From positions 1-41,353 of the forward strand of contig CAJNBV010000014.1 of the NCBI GenBank assembly GCA_905221095.1: a stretch of 41,353 nucleotides of DNA. The letters run 5' to 3'. A program made the position numbers and the translations under genes. This document shows, piece by piece, positions 25,259 through 33,464 of the stretch (its first letter is position 1; each line of letters starts with the position of its first letter). Below the pieces are notes generated by a model that was not told where the DNA came from, made no database searches, and saw only the letters and a list, made by a program, of their open reading frames with translations. The stretch comes from a bacterium (lineage in GTDB: Bacteria > Bacillota > Bacilli > Lactobacillales > Streptococcaceae).

Positions 25259-25882
25259 ATGTTGAATGAGATAAGAGACTATCTAGACTTTGCAGGTTTG
25301 CAATACCGTAATCCAGATAAAGCTGGGGAAGAAAGAGAGAAGATGCTGGAATTGCGCCATAAAGGCCAAGAGGCTCGAAAGGCCTTTACAGAGTTGGCTA
25401 AAGTTTTTCAAGCAAGTCATCCGGAATGGCAACTCCAACAGACTAGCCAGTGGATGAACCAAGCGCAGCGCTTGCGACCACACTTCTGGGCTTATATACA
25501 GCGTGAGGGGAAAGTGACAGAGCCTATGATGGCTCTTCGTTTGTATGGGACATCTGCTGACTTTGGAATTTCTTTAGAGGTCAGTTTTGTCGAACGTAAG
25601 AAAGACGCACAGACCTTAGATAAGCAAGCCAAGGTATTAGAAGTTCCAGTGATAGAAGGAATATATTATCTAGTCTACTCAAATGGGGAAAGTAATAAGA
25701 TGGACGCTAATGAAGAAAATCGTCGTACTTTACGCGAGAAGGTGAGAAGTCAGGAAGTCCGTAAAGTGTTAGTTAAGGCAGATGTTTCTTTTATAGAAAA
25801 TCAATCATTAGAAGTAATTTTAGAAAAATTAGAAGATGCTTATGAACGCTTACTTCCCTACTATCAGGCGACCAGAGGGTAG
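25259..25882 (+). CDS. conserved protein of unknown function
   Basis: A 207-residue soluble protein, rich in Lys, Arg and Glu, with no signal peptide or membrane segment. I do not recognise a catalytic motif. The N-terminal half is helical with the basic/acidic pattern EEREKMLELRHKGQEARKAF; the middle has LRPHFWAYIQREGKVTEPMMALRLYGTSADFGISLEVSF, which looks like beta strands. It may belong to the HI_0552-like family, but that is a weak impression. AGAGGAGG lies well placed before the ATG. It starts just after the terminator of the rnpA operon, and no clear promoter is visible in the 22 bp between. In pneumococcus the ula ascorbate genes would be expected nearby; here the next gene is transketolase. 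Confidence 0.7.
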   Translation: MLNEIRDYLDFAGLQYRNPDKAGEEREKMLELRHKGQEARKAFTELAKVFQASHPEWQLQQTSQWMNQAQRLRPHFWAYIQREGKVTEPMMALRLYGTSADFGISLEVSFVERKKDAQTLDKQAKVLEVPVIEGIYYLVYSNGESNKMDANEENRRTLREKVRSQEVRKVLVKADVSFIENQSLEVILEKLEDAYERLLPYYQATRG

Positions 25883-25917
25883 AAATCATGAGACTTATCT
25901 AGAGTCGAATTGATTTA

Positions 25918-25946
25918 TTGCTATTCTATGTATTTTTTCATATAAT
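25918..25946 (+). promoter_or_regulatory. promoter of transketolase
   Basis: TTGCTA (25918-25923), 17-bp spacer, TATAAT (25941-25946). Confidence 0.8.
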
Positions 25947-25998
25947 AGTAAAATAGAATGTGTGATCCAATAATCACCTCAAATAGAAAGGAAATTCT

Positions 25999-27975
25999 AT
26001 GTCAAATCTATCTGTTAATGCAATCCGTTTCCTAGGTATTGACGCTATCAACAAAGCCAACTCAGGCCACCCAGGTGTGGTTATGGGAGCAGCTCCGATG
26101 GCATACAGCCTCTTTACAAAACAACTTCGTATCAATCCAGCTCAACCAAACTGGATTAACCGCGACCGCTTTATTCTTTCAGCAGGCCATGGTTCAATGC
26201 TCCTGTATGCCCTTCTACACCTTTCTGGTTTTGAAGATGTCAGCATGGATGAAATCAAGAGCTTCCGCCAATGGGGTTCAAAAACACCTGGTCACCCAGA
26301 ATTTGGCCATACAGCAGGGATTGATGCTACGACAGGTCCTCTAGGTCAAGGTATTTCGACTGCCACTGGTTTTGCCCAAGCAGAGCGTTTCTTGGCAGCC
26401 AAATATAATCGTGAAGGCTACAATATCTTTGACCACTATACTTACGTTATCTGTGGAGACGGAGACTTGATGGAAGGTGTCTCAAGCGAGGCGGCTTCAT
26501 ACGCAGGTCTGCAAAAACTAGACAAGTTGGTTGTTCTTTATGATTCAAATGACATCAACTTGGATGGTGAGACAAAAGATTCCTTTACAGAAAGTGTTCG
26601 TGACCGTTACAATGCCTACGGTTGGCACACTGCCTTGGTTGAAGATGGAACAGACTTGGAAGCAATCCATGCTGCTATCGAAGCAGCTAAAGATTCAGGC
26701 AAACCATCTTTGATTGAAGTGAAGACTGTGATTGGATACGGTTCTCCAAATAAACAAGGAACTAATGCCGTACACGGAGCTCCTCTTGGAGCAGATGAAA
26801 CTGCAGCAACTCGCCAAGCGCTCGGTTGGAACTATGAACCATTTGAAATTCCAGAGCAAGTATATGCTGATTTCAAAGAAAATGTTGCAGACCGTGGCGC
26901 ATCAGCTTATCAAGCTTGGACTAAATTAGTTGCTGACTATAAAGAGGCTCATCCAGAACTGGCAGCAGAAGTAGAAGCCATCATCGACGGACGTGATCCA
27001 GTTGAAGTGACTCCAGCAGACTTCCCAGCCTTAGAAAATGGCTTCTCTCAAGCAACTCGTAATTCAAGCCAAGATGCCTTGAATGTTGTAGCTGCTAAGT
27101 TACCAACCTTCCTAGGTGGATCAGCTGACCTCGCTCACTCAAACATGACTTATATCAAGACTGATGGACTTCAAGACGATGCAAATCGCTTGAACCGTAA
27201 TATTCAGTTTGGTGTTCGTGAATTTGCAATGGGAACGATCTTGAACGGAATGGCCCTTCACGGTGGACTTCGTGTATACGGTGGAACTTTCTTCGTCTTC
27301 TCTGACTATGTGAAGGCAGCTGTCCGCTTGTCAGCCTTGCAAGGACTTCCTGTGACTTATGTTTTCACTCACGATTCAATCGCAGTTGGGGAAGATGGTC
27401 CAACTCACGAACCAGTTGAACATTTGGCAGGTCTTCGTGCTATGCCAAATCTAAATGTTTTCCGCCCAGCAGATGCGCGTGAAACTCAAGCAGCTTGGTA
27501 CCTTGCAGTGACAAGTGAGAAAACACCAACCGCCCTTGTCTTGACCCGTCAAAACTTGACTGTCGAAGAGGGAACAGACTTTGACAAGGTTGCAAAAGGT
27601 GCCTATGTCGTCTATGAAAATGCAGCAGACTTTGATACCATCTTGATTGCAACAGGTTCAGAGGTCAATCTTGCTGTCTCAGCTGCCAAAGAATTGGCTA
27701 GTCAAGGTGCAAAAGTCCGCGTAGTCAGCATGCCATCTACAGATGTCTTTGATAAACAAGATGCAGCATACAAGGAAGAAATTCTTCCAAATGCAGTCCG
27801 CCGTCGTGTTGCAGTTGAAATGGGTGCAACTCAAAACTGGTACAAATACGTTGGTCTTGATGGTGCCGTTCTAGGTATTGATACCTTCGGAGCCTCTGCC
27901 CCAGCACCAAAAGTATTGGCAGAATATGGCTTTACTGTCGAAAATCTTGTAAAAGTTGTTCAAAACTTGAAATAA
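25999..27975 (+). CDS. tkt: transketolase
   Basis: Transfers two-carbon units between sugar phosphates using thiamine diphosphate; non-oxidative pentose phosphate pathway, called recP in pneumococcus. It is 658 residues, full length. The N-terminal domain carries [19 protein letters not shown] (about residues 21-39) and the ThDP/Mg motif [18 protein letters not shown] (about 154-171). The middle pyrimidine domain has [20 protein letters not shown] near 455. The C-terminal domain follows from about 535. Codon choice is strongly biased, as in highly expressed genes. AAAGGAAA precedes the ATG. Monocistronic with its own promoter and terminator. Confidence 0.96.
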   Translation: MSNLSVNAIRFLGIDAINKANSGHPGVVMGAAPMAYSLFTKQLRINPAQPNWINRDRFILSAGHGSMLLYALLHLSGFEDVSMDEIKSFRQWGSKTPGHPEFGHTAGIDATTGPLGQGISTATGFAQAERFLAAKYNREGYNIFDHYTYVICGDGDLMEGVSSEAASYAGLQKLDKLVVLYDSNDINLDGETKDSFTESVRDRYNAYGWHTALVEDGTDLEAIHAAIEAAKDSGKPSLIEVKTVIGYGSPNKQGTNAVHGAPLGADETAATRQALGWNYEPFEIPEQVYADFKENVADRGASAYQAWTKLVADYKEAHPELAAEVEAIIDGRDPVEVTPADFPALENGFSQATRNSSQDALNVVAAKLPTFLGGSADLAHSNMTYIKTDGLQDDANRLNRNIQFGVREFAMGTILNGMALHGGLRVYGGTFFVFSDYVKAAVRLSALQGLPVTYVFTHDSIAVGEDGPTHEPVEHLAGLRAMPNLNVFRPADARETQAAWYLAVTSEKTPTALVLTRQNLTVEEGTDFDKVAKGAYVVYENAADFDTILIATGSEVNLAVSAAKELASQGAKVRVVSMPSTDVFDKQDAAYKEEILPNAVRRRVAVEMGATQNWYKYVGLDGAVLGIDTFGASAPAPKVLAEYGFTVENLVKVVQNLK

Positions 27976-27979
27976 TCCT

Positions 27980-28009
27980 AAAAATCAGAGCGCAAGCTCT
28001 GGTTTTTCT
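27980..28009 (+). terminator. terminator after transketolase
   Basis: AAAAATCAGAGC (27980-27991), tetraloop GCAA, GCTCTGGTTTTT (27996-28007) with one T-G pair. Confidence 0.9.
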
Positions 28010-28052
28010 TACTAGAAAAGCAAGGCACAATCTTGTAAAAGTAGCTGAAATT

Positions 28053-28061
28053 TGATATAGT
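28053..28061 (+). promoter_or_regulatory. extended -10 promoter of yajC
   Basis: TGATATAGT is TGn plus TATAGT, 30 bp before the yajC start. Confidence 0.6.
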
Positions 28062-28091
28062 AGTCCTATGTAAAAGACAAAGGAGAAGAAA

Positions 28092-28391
28092 ATGAATCCA
28101 AATTATACATTTTTAATCATTCTTGTGGCTATGGTGGGCTTGATGTTCTTTACGCAACGCTCTCAAAAGAAACAAGCACAAAAACGTATGGAAAGCTTGA
28201 ATAAACTACAAAAAGGCTATGAAGTTATTACAATCGGCGGACTTTATGGAACGGTCGATGAAGTAGATACGGAGAAGAAAACGATTGTTCTTGATGTAGA
28301 TGGAGTTTACTTGACTTTTGAGCTAGCTGCAATCAAGACCGTATTACCACTGAAAGAAACTGCTTCACTCGAAGGTGCAATTGAAAAATAA
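28092..28391 (+). CDS. yajC: preprotein translocase accessory subunit YajC
   Basis: A small membrane partner of SecDF/SecYEG. It is 99 residues: one membrane span (about 4-21, YTFLIILVAMVGLMFF), then a basic stretch QRSQKKQAQKRMESL and the conserved GYEVITIGGLYGTVDEVD. AGGAG precedes the ATG. The Sec apparatus member SecE is also in this window (40045). Its own promoter and terminator make it monocistronic. Confidence 0.93.
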   Translation: MNPNYTFLIILVAMVGLMFFTQRSQKKQAQKRMESLNKLQKGYEVITIGGLYGTVDEVDTEKKTIVLDVDGVYLTFELAAIKTVLPLKETASLEGAIEK

Positions 28392-28392
28392 G

Positions 28393-28417
28393 ACGGGATC
28401 ACTAACTCCCGTTTTTC
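28393..28417 (+). terminator. terminator after yajC
   Basis: ACGGGA (28393-28398), loop TCACTAAC, TCCCGT (28407-28412), then a T run. Confidence 0.85.
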
Positions 28418-28437
28418 TATAAAAGAAAGGAAATGGG

Positions 28438-28881
28438 ATGAAAAAACTAGTCTTTGTCTGTTTGGGAAATATTTGCCGCAGCCCTATGGCAGAGTTTGTT
28501 ATGAAATCAATGACAGATAGTTACGAAATCCAAAGTCGAGCGACGTCCTCTTGGGAACATGGCAATCCGATTCATAAGGGCACTCAGGGAATTTTTCAAC
28601 AGTATGAGATTCCTTATGACAAGAACAAGACATCGCTTCAGATTAGTAAGGAAGATTTTGAAGCCTTTGATTACATTATCGGAATGGACGCTTCAAATGT
28701 TTCGGACTTACGTCAGATGTGTCCGGCAGACTGTCAAGATAAGATTTACTCATTTGCATCTGAAAGTGTTCCAGACCCTTGGTATACAGGAGATTTTGAG
28801 GAAACTTATCGGCGTGTTCAAGAGGGTTGTCGAGCTTGGTTAGAACGTTTAGAAAAGGAGAGTGAAGGTGGAAAATCTTAA
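28438..28881 (+). CDS. low-molecular-weight protein-tyrosine phosphatase
   Basis: A 147-residue cytoplasmic phosphatase. The P-loop CLGNICRS has the C-x5-R signature with nucleophile C8 and R14 at the N-terminus, and the general acid loop DPWYTGDF lies near residue 119. It is distinct from the capsule phosphatase CpsB, which is a PHP-type enzyme. Targets are unknown. Its 3' end overlaps the MORN protein gene, so the two are co-translated and may act together. Confidence 0.93.
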   Translation: MKKLVFVCLGNICRSPMAEFVMKSMTDSYEIQSRATSSWEHGNPIHKGTQGIFQQYEIPYDKNKTSLQISKEDFEAFDYIIGMDASNVSDLRQMCPADCQDKIYSFASESVPDPWYTGDFEETYRRVQEGCRAWLERLEKESEGGKS

Positions 28882-29278
28882 GAATTTTTACGACAAGTAT
28901 CGTGTCTATCTGACTCGTCCACGTTTAGAGATTATAGCAGTAGTTACCATTGTTTTCTGTGCTGTACTCGTCTTTTTTCTAAATATTCCCGGAAAAGGCA
29001 TCTTAAAACTCGATAATGGAACGATTGTTTATGACGGCAGTCTTGTCCGAGGTAAAATGAATGGTCAAGGAACCATTACCTTCCAAAATGGAGACCAATA
29101 TACAGGTGGTTTCAGCAATGGAGCCTTCAACGGAAAAGGTACCTTTCAATCCAAAGAAGGCTGGACCTACGAAGGGGATTTTGTAAATGGTCAGGCTGAA
29201 GGAAAAGGAAAACTCACAACAGAACAAGAAGTCGTTTACGAAGGGACTTTTAAACAAGGCGTTTTTCAACAAAAATAA
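28868..29278 (+). CDS. membrane-anchored MORN-repeat protein
   Basis: A protein of about 136 residues. An N-terminal basic region is followed by one membrane span (about residues 20-40, LEIIAVVTIVFCAVLVFFLNIP), then three to four MORN repeats: YDGSLVRGKMNGQGTITFQN, YTGGFSNGAFNGKGTFQSK, YEGDFVNGQAEGKGKLTTE and a partial YEGTFKQG. MORN repeats form a beta-sheet surface that binds lipids or proteins. With one N-terminal span the repeats should face outside. The GTG at 28868 is seven bases from GGAG (28857-28860); a GTG at 28862 is too close. It overlaps the phosphatase gene by 14 bp. Confidence 0.82.
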   Translation: MENLKNFYDKYRVYLTRPRLEIIAVVTIVFCAVLVFFLNIPGKGILKLDNGTIVYDGSLVRGKMNGQGTITFQNGDQYTGGFSNGAFNGKGTFQSKEGWTYEGDFVNGQAEGKGKLTTEQEVVYEGTFKQGVFQQK

Positions 29279-29280
29279 AT

Positions 29281-29298
29281 CCTCCTTATCAAAGGAGG
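29281..29298. other. hairpin after the MORN gene (terminator candidate)
   Basis: CCTCCTT (29281-29287), loop ATCA, AAGGAGG (29292-29298): a perfect 7-bp stem starting two bases after the MORN stop codon. The following TATTATT is a poor T tract on the plus strand. The sequence is also a perfect sequestered ribosome site, but no start codon with an open frame follows. It opens the 300-bp region 29279-29578, which otherwise holds only adhE control sites. Confidence 0.5.
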
Positions 29299-29316
29299 TA
29301 TTATTAGAAACGCAAA

Positions 29317-29328
29317 GTAAGCGCTTAC
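29317..29328. promoter_or_regulatory. cre-type palindrome (CcpA site candidate)
   Basis: GTAAGCGCTTAC is a perfect palindrome matching the core of catabolite-responsive elements (TGNAANCGNNNNCA type). It lies about 180 bp upstream of the adhE -35. CcpA control of fermentation genes is established in streptococci; this site is inferred from sequence. Confidence 0.65.
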
Positions 29329-29365
29329 CTGTAAATCCCTTTCTTTCCAAATCCCTCTTCCAAGT

Positions 29366-29410
29366 AAGTTTGTGAAATAAAAAAATATTTGAAATAAATT
29401 TCACAAACTT
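29366..29410. promoter_or_regulatory. distal Rex-type half-site pair upstream of adhE
   Basis: AAGTTTGTGAAAT (29366-29378) and ATTTCACAAACTT (29398-29410) are perfect 13-bp inverted arms 19 nt apart. Each arm contains TTGTGAA, the half-site of the Rex NADH/NAD+ sensor. Confidence 0.65.
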
Positions 29411-29447
29411 TAAAGAAAGAAGTTGATAAGAAAAGAAAATGAGAAAA

Positions 29448-29480
29448 ATTTCACAAGGAACTAAAAATTCTTTGTGAAAT
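29448..29480. promoter_or_regulatory. second Rex-type half-site pair upstream of adhE
   Basis: ATTTCACAA (29448-29456) and TTGTGAAAT (29472-29480) are perfect 9-bp inverted arms 15 nt apart, in the opposite order to a normal Rex site. Confidence 0.55.
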
Positions 29481-29493
29481 GTTTATGAAACTG

Positions 29494-29522
29494 TTTACAA
29501 AGTTGAAATAATGCGTTATAAT
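29494..29522 (+). promoter_or_regulatory. promoter of adhE
   Basis: TTTACA (29494-29499), 17-bp spacer, TATAAT (29517-29522). Confidence 0.8.
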
Positions 29523-29526
29523 AAAC

Positions 29527-29544
29527 TTGTGAAAAAATTAACAA
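29527..29544. promoter_or_regulatory. Rex operator at the adhE transcription start
   Basis: TTGTGAAAAAATTAACAA matches the 18-bp Rex operator (TTGTGAAnnnnTTCACAA) with one weak half. It begins five bases after the -10 and covers the expected start of transcription, so bound Rex should block adhE when NADH is low. Confidence 0.78.
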
Positions 29545-29578
29545 AGGATATCAATCCTTGAAAGCTATGGAGGAAAAT

Positions 29579-32230
29579 ATGGCTGATAAAAAAACTATGA
29601 CACCAGAGGAAAAGAAACTCGCTGCTGAAAAGCATGTCGATGGGTTGGTGCAAAAAGCTCTAGTTGCCCTTGAAGAAATGCGTAAGTTGGATCAAGAGCA
29701 AGTTGACTACATCGTAGCCAAAGCGTCAGTGGCAGCTTTGGATGCCCACGGAGAATTGGCTTTACATGCCTTTGAAGAAACAGGACGTGGTGTATTTGAA
29801 GATAAAGCAACTAAGAACTTGTTTGCTTGTGAACACGTGGTAAACAACATGCGTCACACTAAGACAGTTGGTGTTATCGAAGAAGACGATGTGACAGGAT
29901 TGACTCTCATCGCTGAACCAGTTGGTGTTGTCTGTGGTATCACCCCTACAACAAACCCAACATCAACAGCAATCTTCAAATCATTGATTTCATTGAAAAC
30001 GCGTAACCCAATCGTCTTTGCCTTCCACCCATCAGCACAAGAATCATCTGCTCATGCGGCACGTATCGTCCGCGATGCAGCTATCGCAGCTGGTGCTCCT
30101 GAAAACTGTGTGCAATGGATTACTGAACCATCTATGGAAGCAACAAGTGCCCTTATGAACCATGAAGGTGTTGCGACAATCCTTGCAACAGGTGGTAATG
30201 CCATGGTTAAAGCGGCTTACTCATGTGGTAAACCAGCTCTTGGGGTAGGTGCCGGAAACGTTCCAGCTTATGTTGAAAAATCAGCAAACATCCGCCAAGC
30301 AGCTCACGATATCGTCATGTCTAAATCATTTGATAATGGTATGGTCTGTGCATCTGAACAAGCGGTTATCATTGATAAAGAAATTTACGATGAATTTGTA
30401 GCAGAGTTCAAATCTTATCACACTTACTTTGTAAACAAAAAAGAAAAAGCTCTTCTTGAAGAGTTCTGCTTCGGCGTGAAAGCAAACAGCAAAAACTGTG
30501 CTGGTGCGAAATTGAACGCTGACATCGTTGGTAAACCAGCAACTTGGATTGCTGAACAAGCCGGATTTACAGTTCCAGAAGGAACAAACATTCTTGCTGC
30601 AGAATGTAAAGAAGTTGGTGAAAATGAGCCATTGACTCGTGAAAAATTGTCACCAGTTATCGCAGTTTTGAAATCTGAAAGCCGTGAAGATGGTATTGCC
30701 AAAGCTCGTCAAATGGTTGAATTTAACGGTCTTGGACATTCAGCAGCTATTCACACAGCTGACGAGGAATTAACTAAAGAATTTGGTAAAGCTGTTAAAG
30801 CTATTCGTGTTATCTGTAACTCACCTTCTACTTTCGGTGGTATCGGGGACGTTTACAATGCCTTCTTGCCATCATTGACACTCGGATGTGGTTCTTACGG
30901 ACGCAACTCAGTTGGGGATAACGTTAGTGCCATTAACCTCTTGAATATCAAAAAAGTCGGAAGACGGAGAAATAACATGCAATGGATGAAACTTCCTTCA
31001 AAAACATACTTTGAACGTGATTCAATTCAATACCTTCAAAAATGTCGTGACGTTGAACGTGTCATGATCGTTACTGACCATGCCATGGTAGAACTTGGTT
31101 TCCTTGATCGTATCATCGAACAACTTGATCTTCGTCGCAATAAGGTTGTTTACCAAATCTTTGCTGATGTAGAACCAGATCCAGATATCACAACTGTAAA
31201 CCGTGGTACTGAGATTATGCGTGCCTTCAAACCAGATACAATCATCGCTCTTGGTGGTGGTTCACCAATGGATGCTGCTAAAGTAATGTGGCTCTTCTAC
31301 GAGCAACCAGAAGTGGACTTCCGTGACCTTGTACAAAAATTCATGGATATCCGTAAACGTGCCTTCAAATTCCCATTGCTTGGTAAGAAGACTAAATTCA
31401 TCGCAATTCCAACTACATCTGGTACAGGATCTGAAGTAACTCCATTTGCCGTTATCTCTGATAAAGCAAACAACCGTAAATACCCAATCGCAGACTACTC
31501 ATTGACACCAACTGTGGCAATCGTAGACCCTGCCTTGGTATTGACAGTTCCTGGATTTGTTGCTGCGGATACTGGTATGGACGTATTGACTCACGCAACT
31601 GAAGCTTACGTATCACAAATGGCTAGCGACTACACTGATGGACTTGCACTTCAAGCAATCAAACTTGTATTTGAAAACCTTGAAAGCTCAGTTAAGAACG
31701 CAGACTTCCACTCACGTGAGAAAATGCACAACGCTTCAACAATCGCTGGTATGGCCTTTGCCAATGCCTTCCTAGGTATTTCTCACTCAATGGCCCATAA
31801 GATTGGTGCGCAATTCCACACAATCCACGGTCGTACAAATGCAATCTTGCTTCCATACGTTATCCGTTACAACGGTACACGTCCAGCTAAGACAGCAACA
31901 TGGCCTAAGTACAACTACTACCGTGCAGATGAAAAATACCAAGATATCGCACGCATGCTCGGACTTCCAGCTTCTACTCCAGAAGAAGGGGTTGAATCTT
32001 ACGCAAAAGCTGTCTACGAACTTGGTGAACGCGTGGGTATCCAAATGAACTTCAAAGCACAAGGAATCGATGAAAAAGAATGGAAAGAACATTCTCGTGA
32101 GTTGGCCTTCCTTGCTTATGAAGATCAATGTTCACCAGCTAACCCACGTCTTCCAATGGTTGACCATATGCAAGAAATCATCGAAGATTCTTACTATGGT
32201 TACAAAGAAAGACCAGGACGCCGTAAATAA
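29579..32230 (+). CDS. adhE: bifunctional acetaldehyde-CoA / alcohol dehydrogenase
   Basis: Reduces acetyl-CoA to acetaldehyde and then ethanol, regenerating NAD+ during mixed-acid fermentation; AdhE forms helical spirosomes. It is 883 residues from ATG 29579, chosen because GGAGG (29569-29573) is five bases upstream. The N-terminal aldehyde dehydrogenase half (1-440) has the catalytic Cys in DNGMVCASEQAV. After the linker VGRRRNNMQWMKLP, the iron-dependent alcohol dehydrogenase half has GGGSPMDAAK and the iron-ligand segment HSMAHKIGAQFHTIHG. Strong codon bias. The upstream region has Rex and cre-type sites; a terminator follows. Confidence 0.97.
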   Translation: MADKKTMTPEEKKLAAEKHVDGLVQKALVALEEMRKLDQEQVDYIVAKASVAALDAHGELALHAFEETGRGVFEDKATKNLFACEHVVNNMRHTKTVGVIEEDDVTGLTLIAEPVGVVCGITPTTNPTSTAIFKSLISLKTRNPIVFAFHPSAQESSAHAARIVRDAAIAAGAPENCVQWITEPSMEATSALMNHEGVATILATGGNAMVKAAYSCGKPALGVGAGNVPAYVEKSANIRQAAHDIVMSKSFDNGMVCASEQAVIIDKEIYDEFVAEFKSYHTYFVNKKEKALLEEFCFGVKANSKNCAGAKLNADIVGKPATWIAEQAGFTVPEGTNILAAECKEVGENEPLTREKLSPVIAVLKSESREDGIAKARQMVEFNGLGHSAAIHTADEELTKEFGKAVKAIRVICNSPSTFGGIGDVYNAFLPSLTLGCGSYGRNSVGDNVSAINLLNIKKVGRRRNNMQWMKLPSKTYFERDSIQYLQKCRDVERVMIVTDHAMVELGFLDRIIEQLDLRRNKVVYQIFADVEPDPDITTVNRGTEIMRAFKPDTIIALGGGSPMDAAKVMWLFYEQPEVDFRDLVQKFMDIRKRAFKFPLLGKKTKFIAIPTTSGTGSEVTPFAVISDKANNRKYPIADYSLTPTVAIVDPALVLTVPGFVAADTGMDVLTHATEAYVSQMASDYTDGLALQAIKLVFENLESSVKNADFHSREKMHNASTIAGMAFANAFLGISHSMAHKIGAQFHTIHGRTNAILLPYVIRYNGTRPAKTATWPKYNYYRADEKYQDIARMLGLPASTPEEGVESYAKAVYELGERVGIQMNFKAQGIDEKEWKEHSRELAFLAYEDQCSPANPRLPMVDHMQEIIEDSYYGYKERPGRRK

Positions 32231-32245
32231 TCGTTTATCAGCCTA

Positions 32246-32273
32246 GAGGCAGGAATTTCCTGTCTCTTTTTTT
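32246..32273 (+). terminator. terminator after adhE
   Basis: GAGGCAGG (32246-32253) and CCTGTCTC (32259-32266) with one G-T pair, followed by seven T. Confidence 0.88.
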
Positions 32274-32342
32274 GTCGTTTTCACCAAACTATGATAGAAT
32301 ATAAAAAATTATATTTTTAAAATATAGGAGAAAACCGAAGGA

Positions 32343-33254
32343 ATGAACAGTTTTGGTGAAAAAGTAAGAGGCTTAAGAGAAGAAAAAGGACTTAGTCGTC
32401 CAGTTTTTTGCGGGGATGAGTCTGAATTATCAGTCCGTCAGTTGGTGCGGATCGAAAAAGGAGAATTTCGCCCAACGATAAAAACACTAGAATATATTGC
32501 AGAACGATTAGAAATTCCGTCCTACGTCTTGATGCCAGATTATAAGGAATTACCCAAGCGTTACCAAGAATTAAAGTACTTTCTTTTACATCACCCTGAC
32601 TACGGAGACAAGGAGTTGCAGGAACAAAAGGAAGAATATTTTGATGAGATTTTTGAGAATTTTTATGATGCTTTGCCACGTGATGAGAAGATGATAGTGG
32701 ATTGTCTTCAAGCAATAGATGAAGTGAGAGCGACAGATAATGAACAGTATGGAATAGCGCTTTTAGATGAATCTTTTGAGGAACTATGGAATCAAAGAGA
32801 ATTTTCCTTTTCAGATCTTTTAAAAATTAGATTGTATTTTTTGTGTAGTTATTTAGAAAATATAAAAAAAGGACAGTTATCTATTAGCGAACAGCAGAAA
32901 CTTCAATTAATGTTTCAAAAAGTGTGTAATAACGTAGAAAATAGCGGTACAGACGATTTATTTCTTGTTCGTGATGTGTTATTTGCAGGGCTAGGAAGTT
33001 GTGAATTATTGAATGATTTAGAGTTATTTAAGTTAGCTGTGGAAAAACTGAATTGGATTTCTGAAAAAACACGAGATTTTCAAAAGCAACCGATTGTACT
33101 TATGGTCGAATGGAAATATTATATTCAGATGGATTATGATACAGCAAAACAAAAGTATGAAGAAGCAAAAATGATGGCGAGGATGTTTGGCAATGAGAAG
33201 TTAATCGTTAGTTTAGATAATGAATGGGCCGAGGATCTAGAAAGATATCGTTAA
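32343..33254 (+). CDS. XRE-family regulator with helical C-terminal domain (PlcR/Rgg-like)
   Basis: A 303-residue cytoplasmic regulator. The N-terminal helix-turn-helix (about 1-60, FGEKVRGLREEKGLSRPVFC and SVRQLVRIEKGEFRPTIKTLEYIAERLEIP) is of the Cro/C1 type. Residues 70-303 are all-helical and look like the TPR-type peptide-binding domain of the RRNPP group (PlcR, TprA, Rgg), but no family is certain. The coding sequence is more AT-rich than its neighbours, suggesting transfer. It has its own terminator. It probably controls the ABC exporter just downstream; no signalling peptide gene was found in the 210 bp between them. Confidence 0.75.
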   Translation: MNSFGEKVRGLREEKGLSRPVFCGDESELSVRQLVRIEKGEFRPTIKTLEYIAERLEIPSYVLMPDYKELPKRYQELKYFLLHHPDYGDKELQEQKEEYFDEIFENFYDALPRDEKMIVDCLQAIDEVRATDNEQYGIALLDESFEELWNQREFSFSDLLKIRLYFLCSYLENIKKGQLSISEQQKLQLMFQKVCNNVENSGTDDLFLVRDVLFAGLGSCELLNDLELFKLAVEKLNWISEKTRDFQKQPIVLMVEWKYYIQMDYDTAKQKYEEAKMMARMFGNEKLIVSLDNEWAEDLERYR

Positions 33255-33266
33255 AGAGTTTATAGG

Positions 33267-33303
33267 AGTGACATTTCTGTCATTGGGGAAATGTCGCTTT
33301 TTT
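33267..33303 (+). terminator. terminator after the regulator
   Basis: AGTGACATTTC (33267-33277) and GAAATGTCGCT (33288-33298) with one T-G pair, then a T run. Confidence 0.85.
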
Positions 33304-33330
33304 GTTACAATGAATTTTACTTGATATACA
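33302..33330 (+). promoter_or_regulatory. promoter of the ABC exporter
   Basis: TTGTTA (33302-33307), 17-bp spacer, TATACA (33325-33330) with TGA in front (extended -10). Transcription would start near 33337, leaving an untranslated leader of about 128 nt before the ATPase gene. Confidence 0.65.
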
Positions 33331-33464
33331 TCCAGAAGCAAACTATTCAATATAGAGAAAATTCTAAGCTAGTAGGCCCATAGGGTCAATCGGTGCTGAT
33401 GCAACTTGAAGGACTTTCTATCAGTATGATGTATGTCGATAATAGTTTTAACAAGGGGGAAAGA

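Noticed and set aside
33255..33464. A Phr/SHP-type signalling peptide gene next to the PlcR/Rgg-like regulator
   Set aside because: I read both strands for short frames; only 4 to 7 codon frames without hydrophobic signal and without ribosome site were found.
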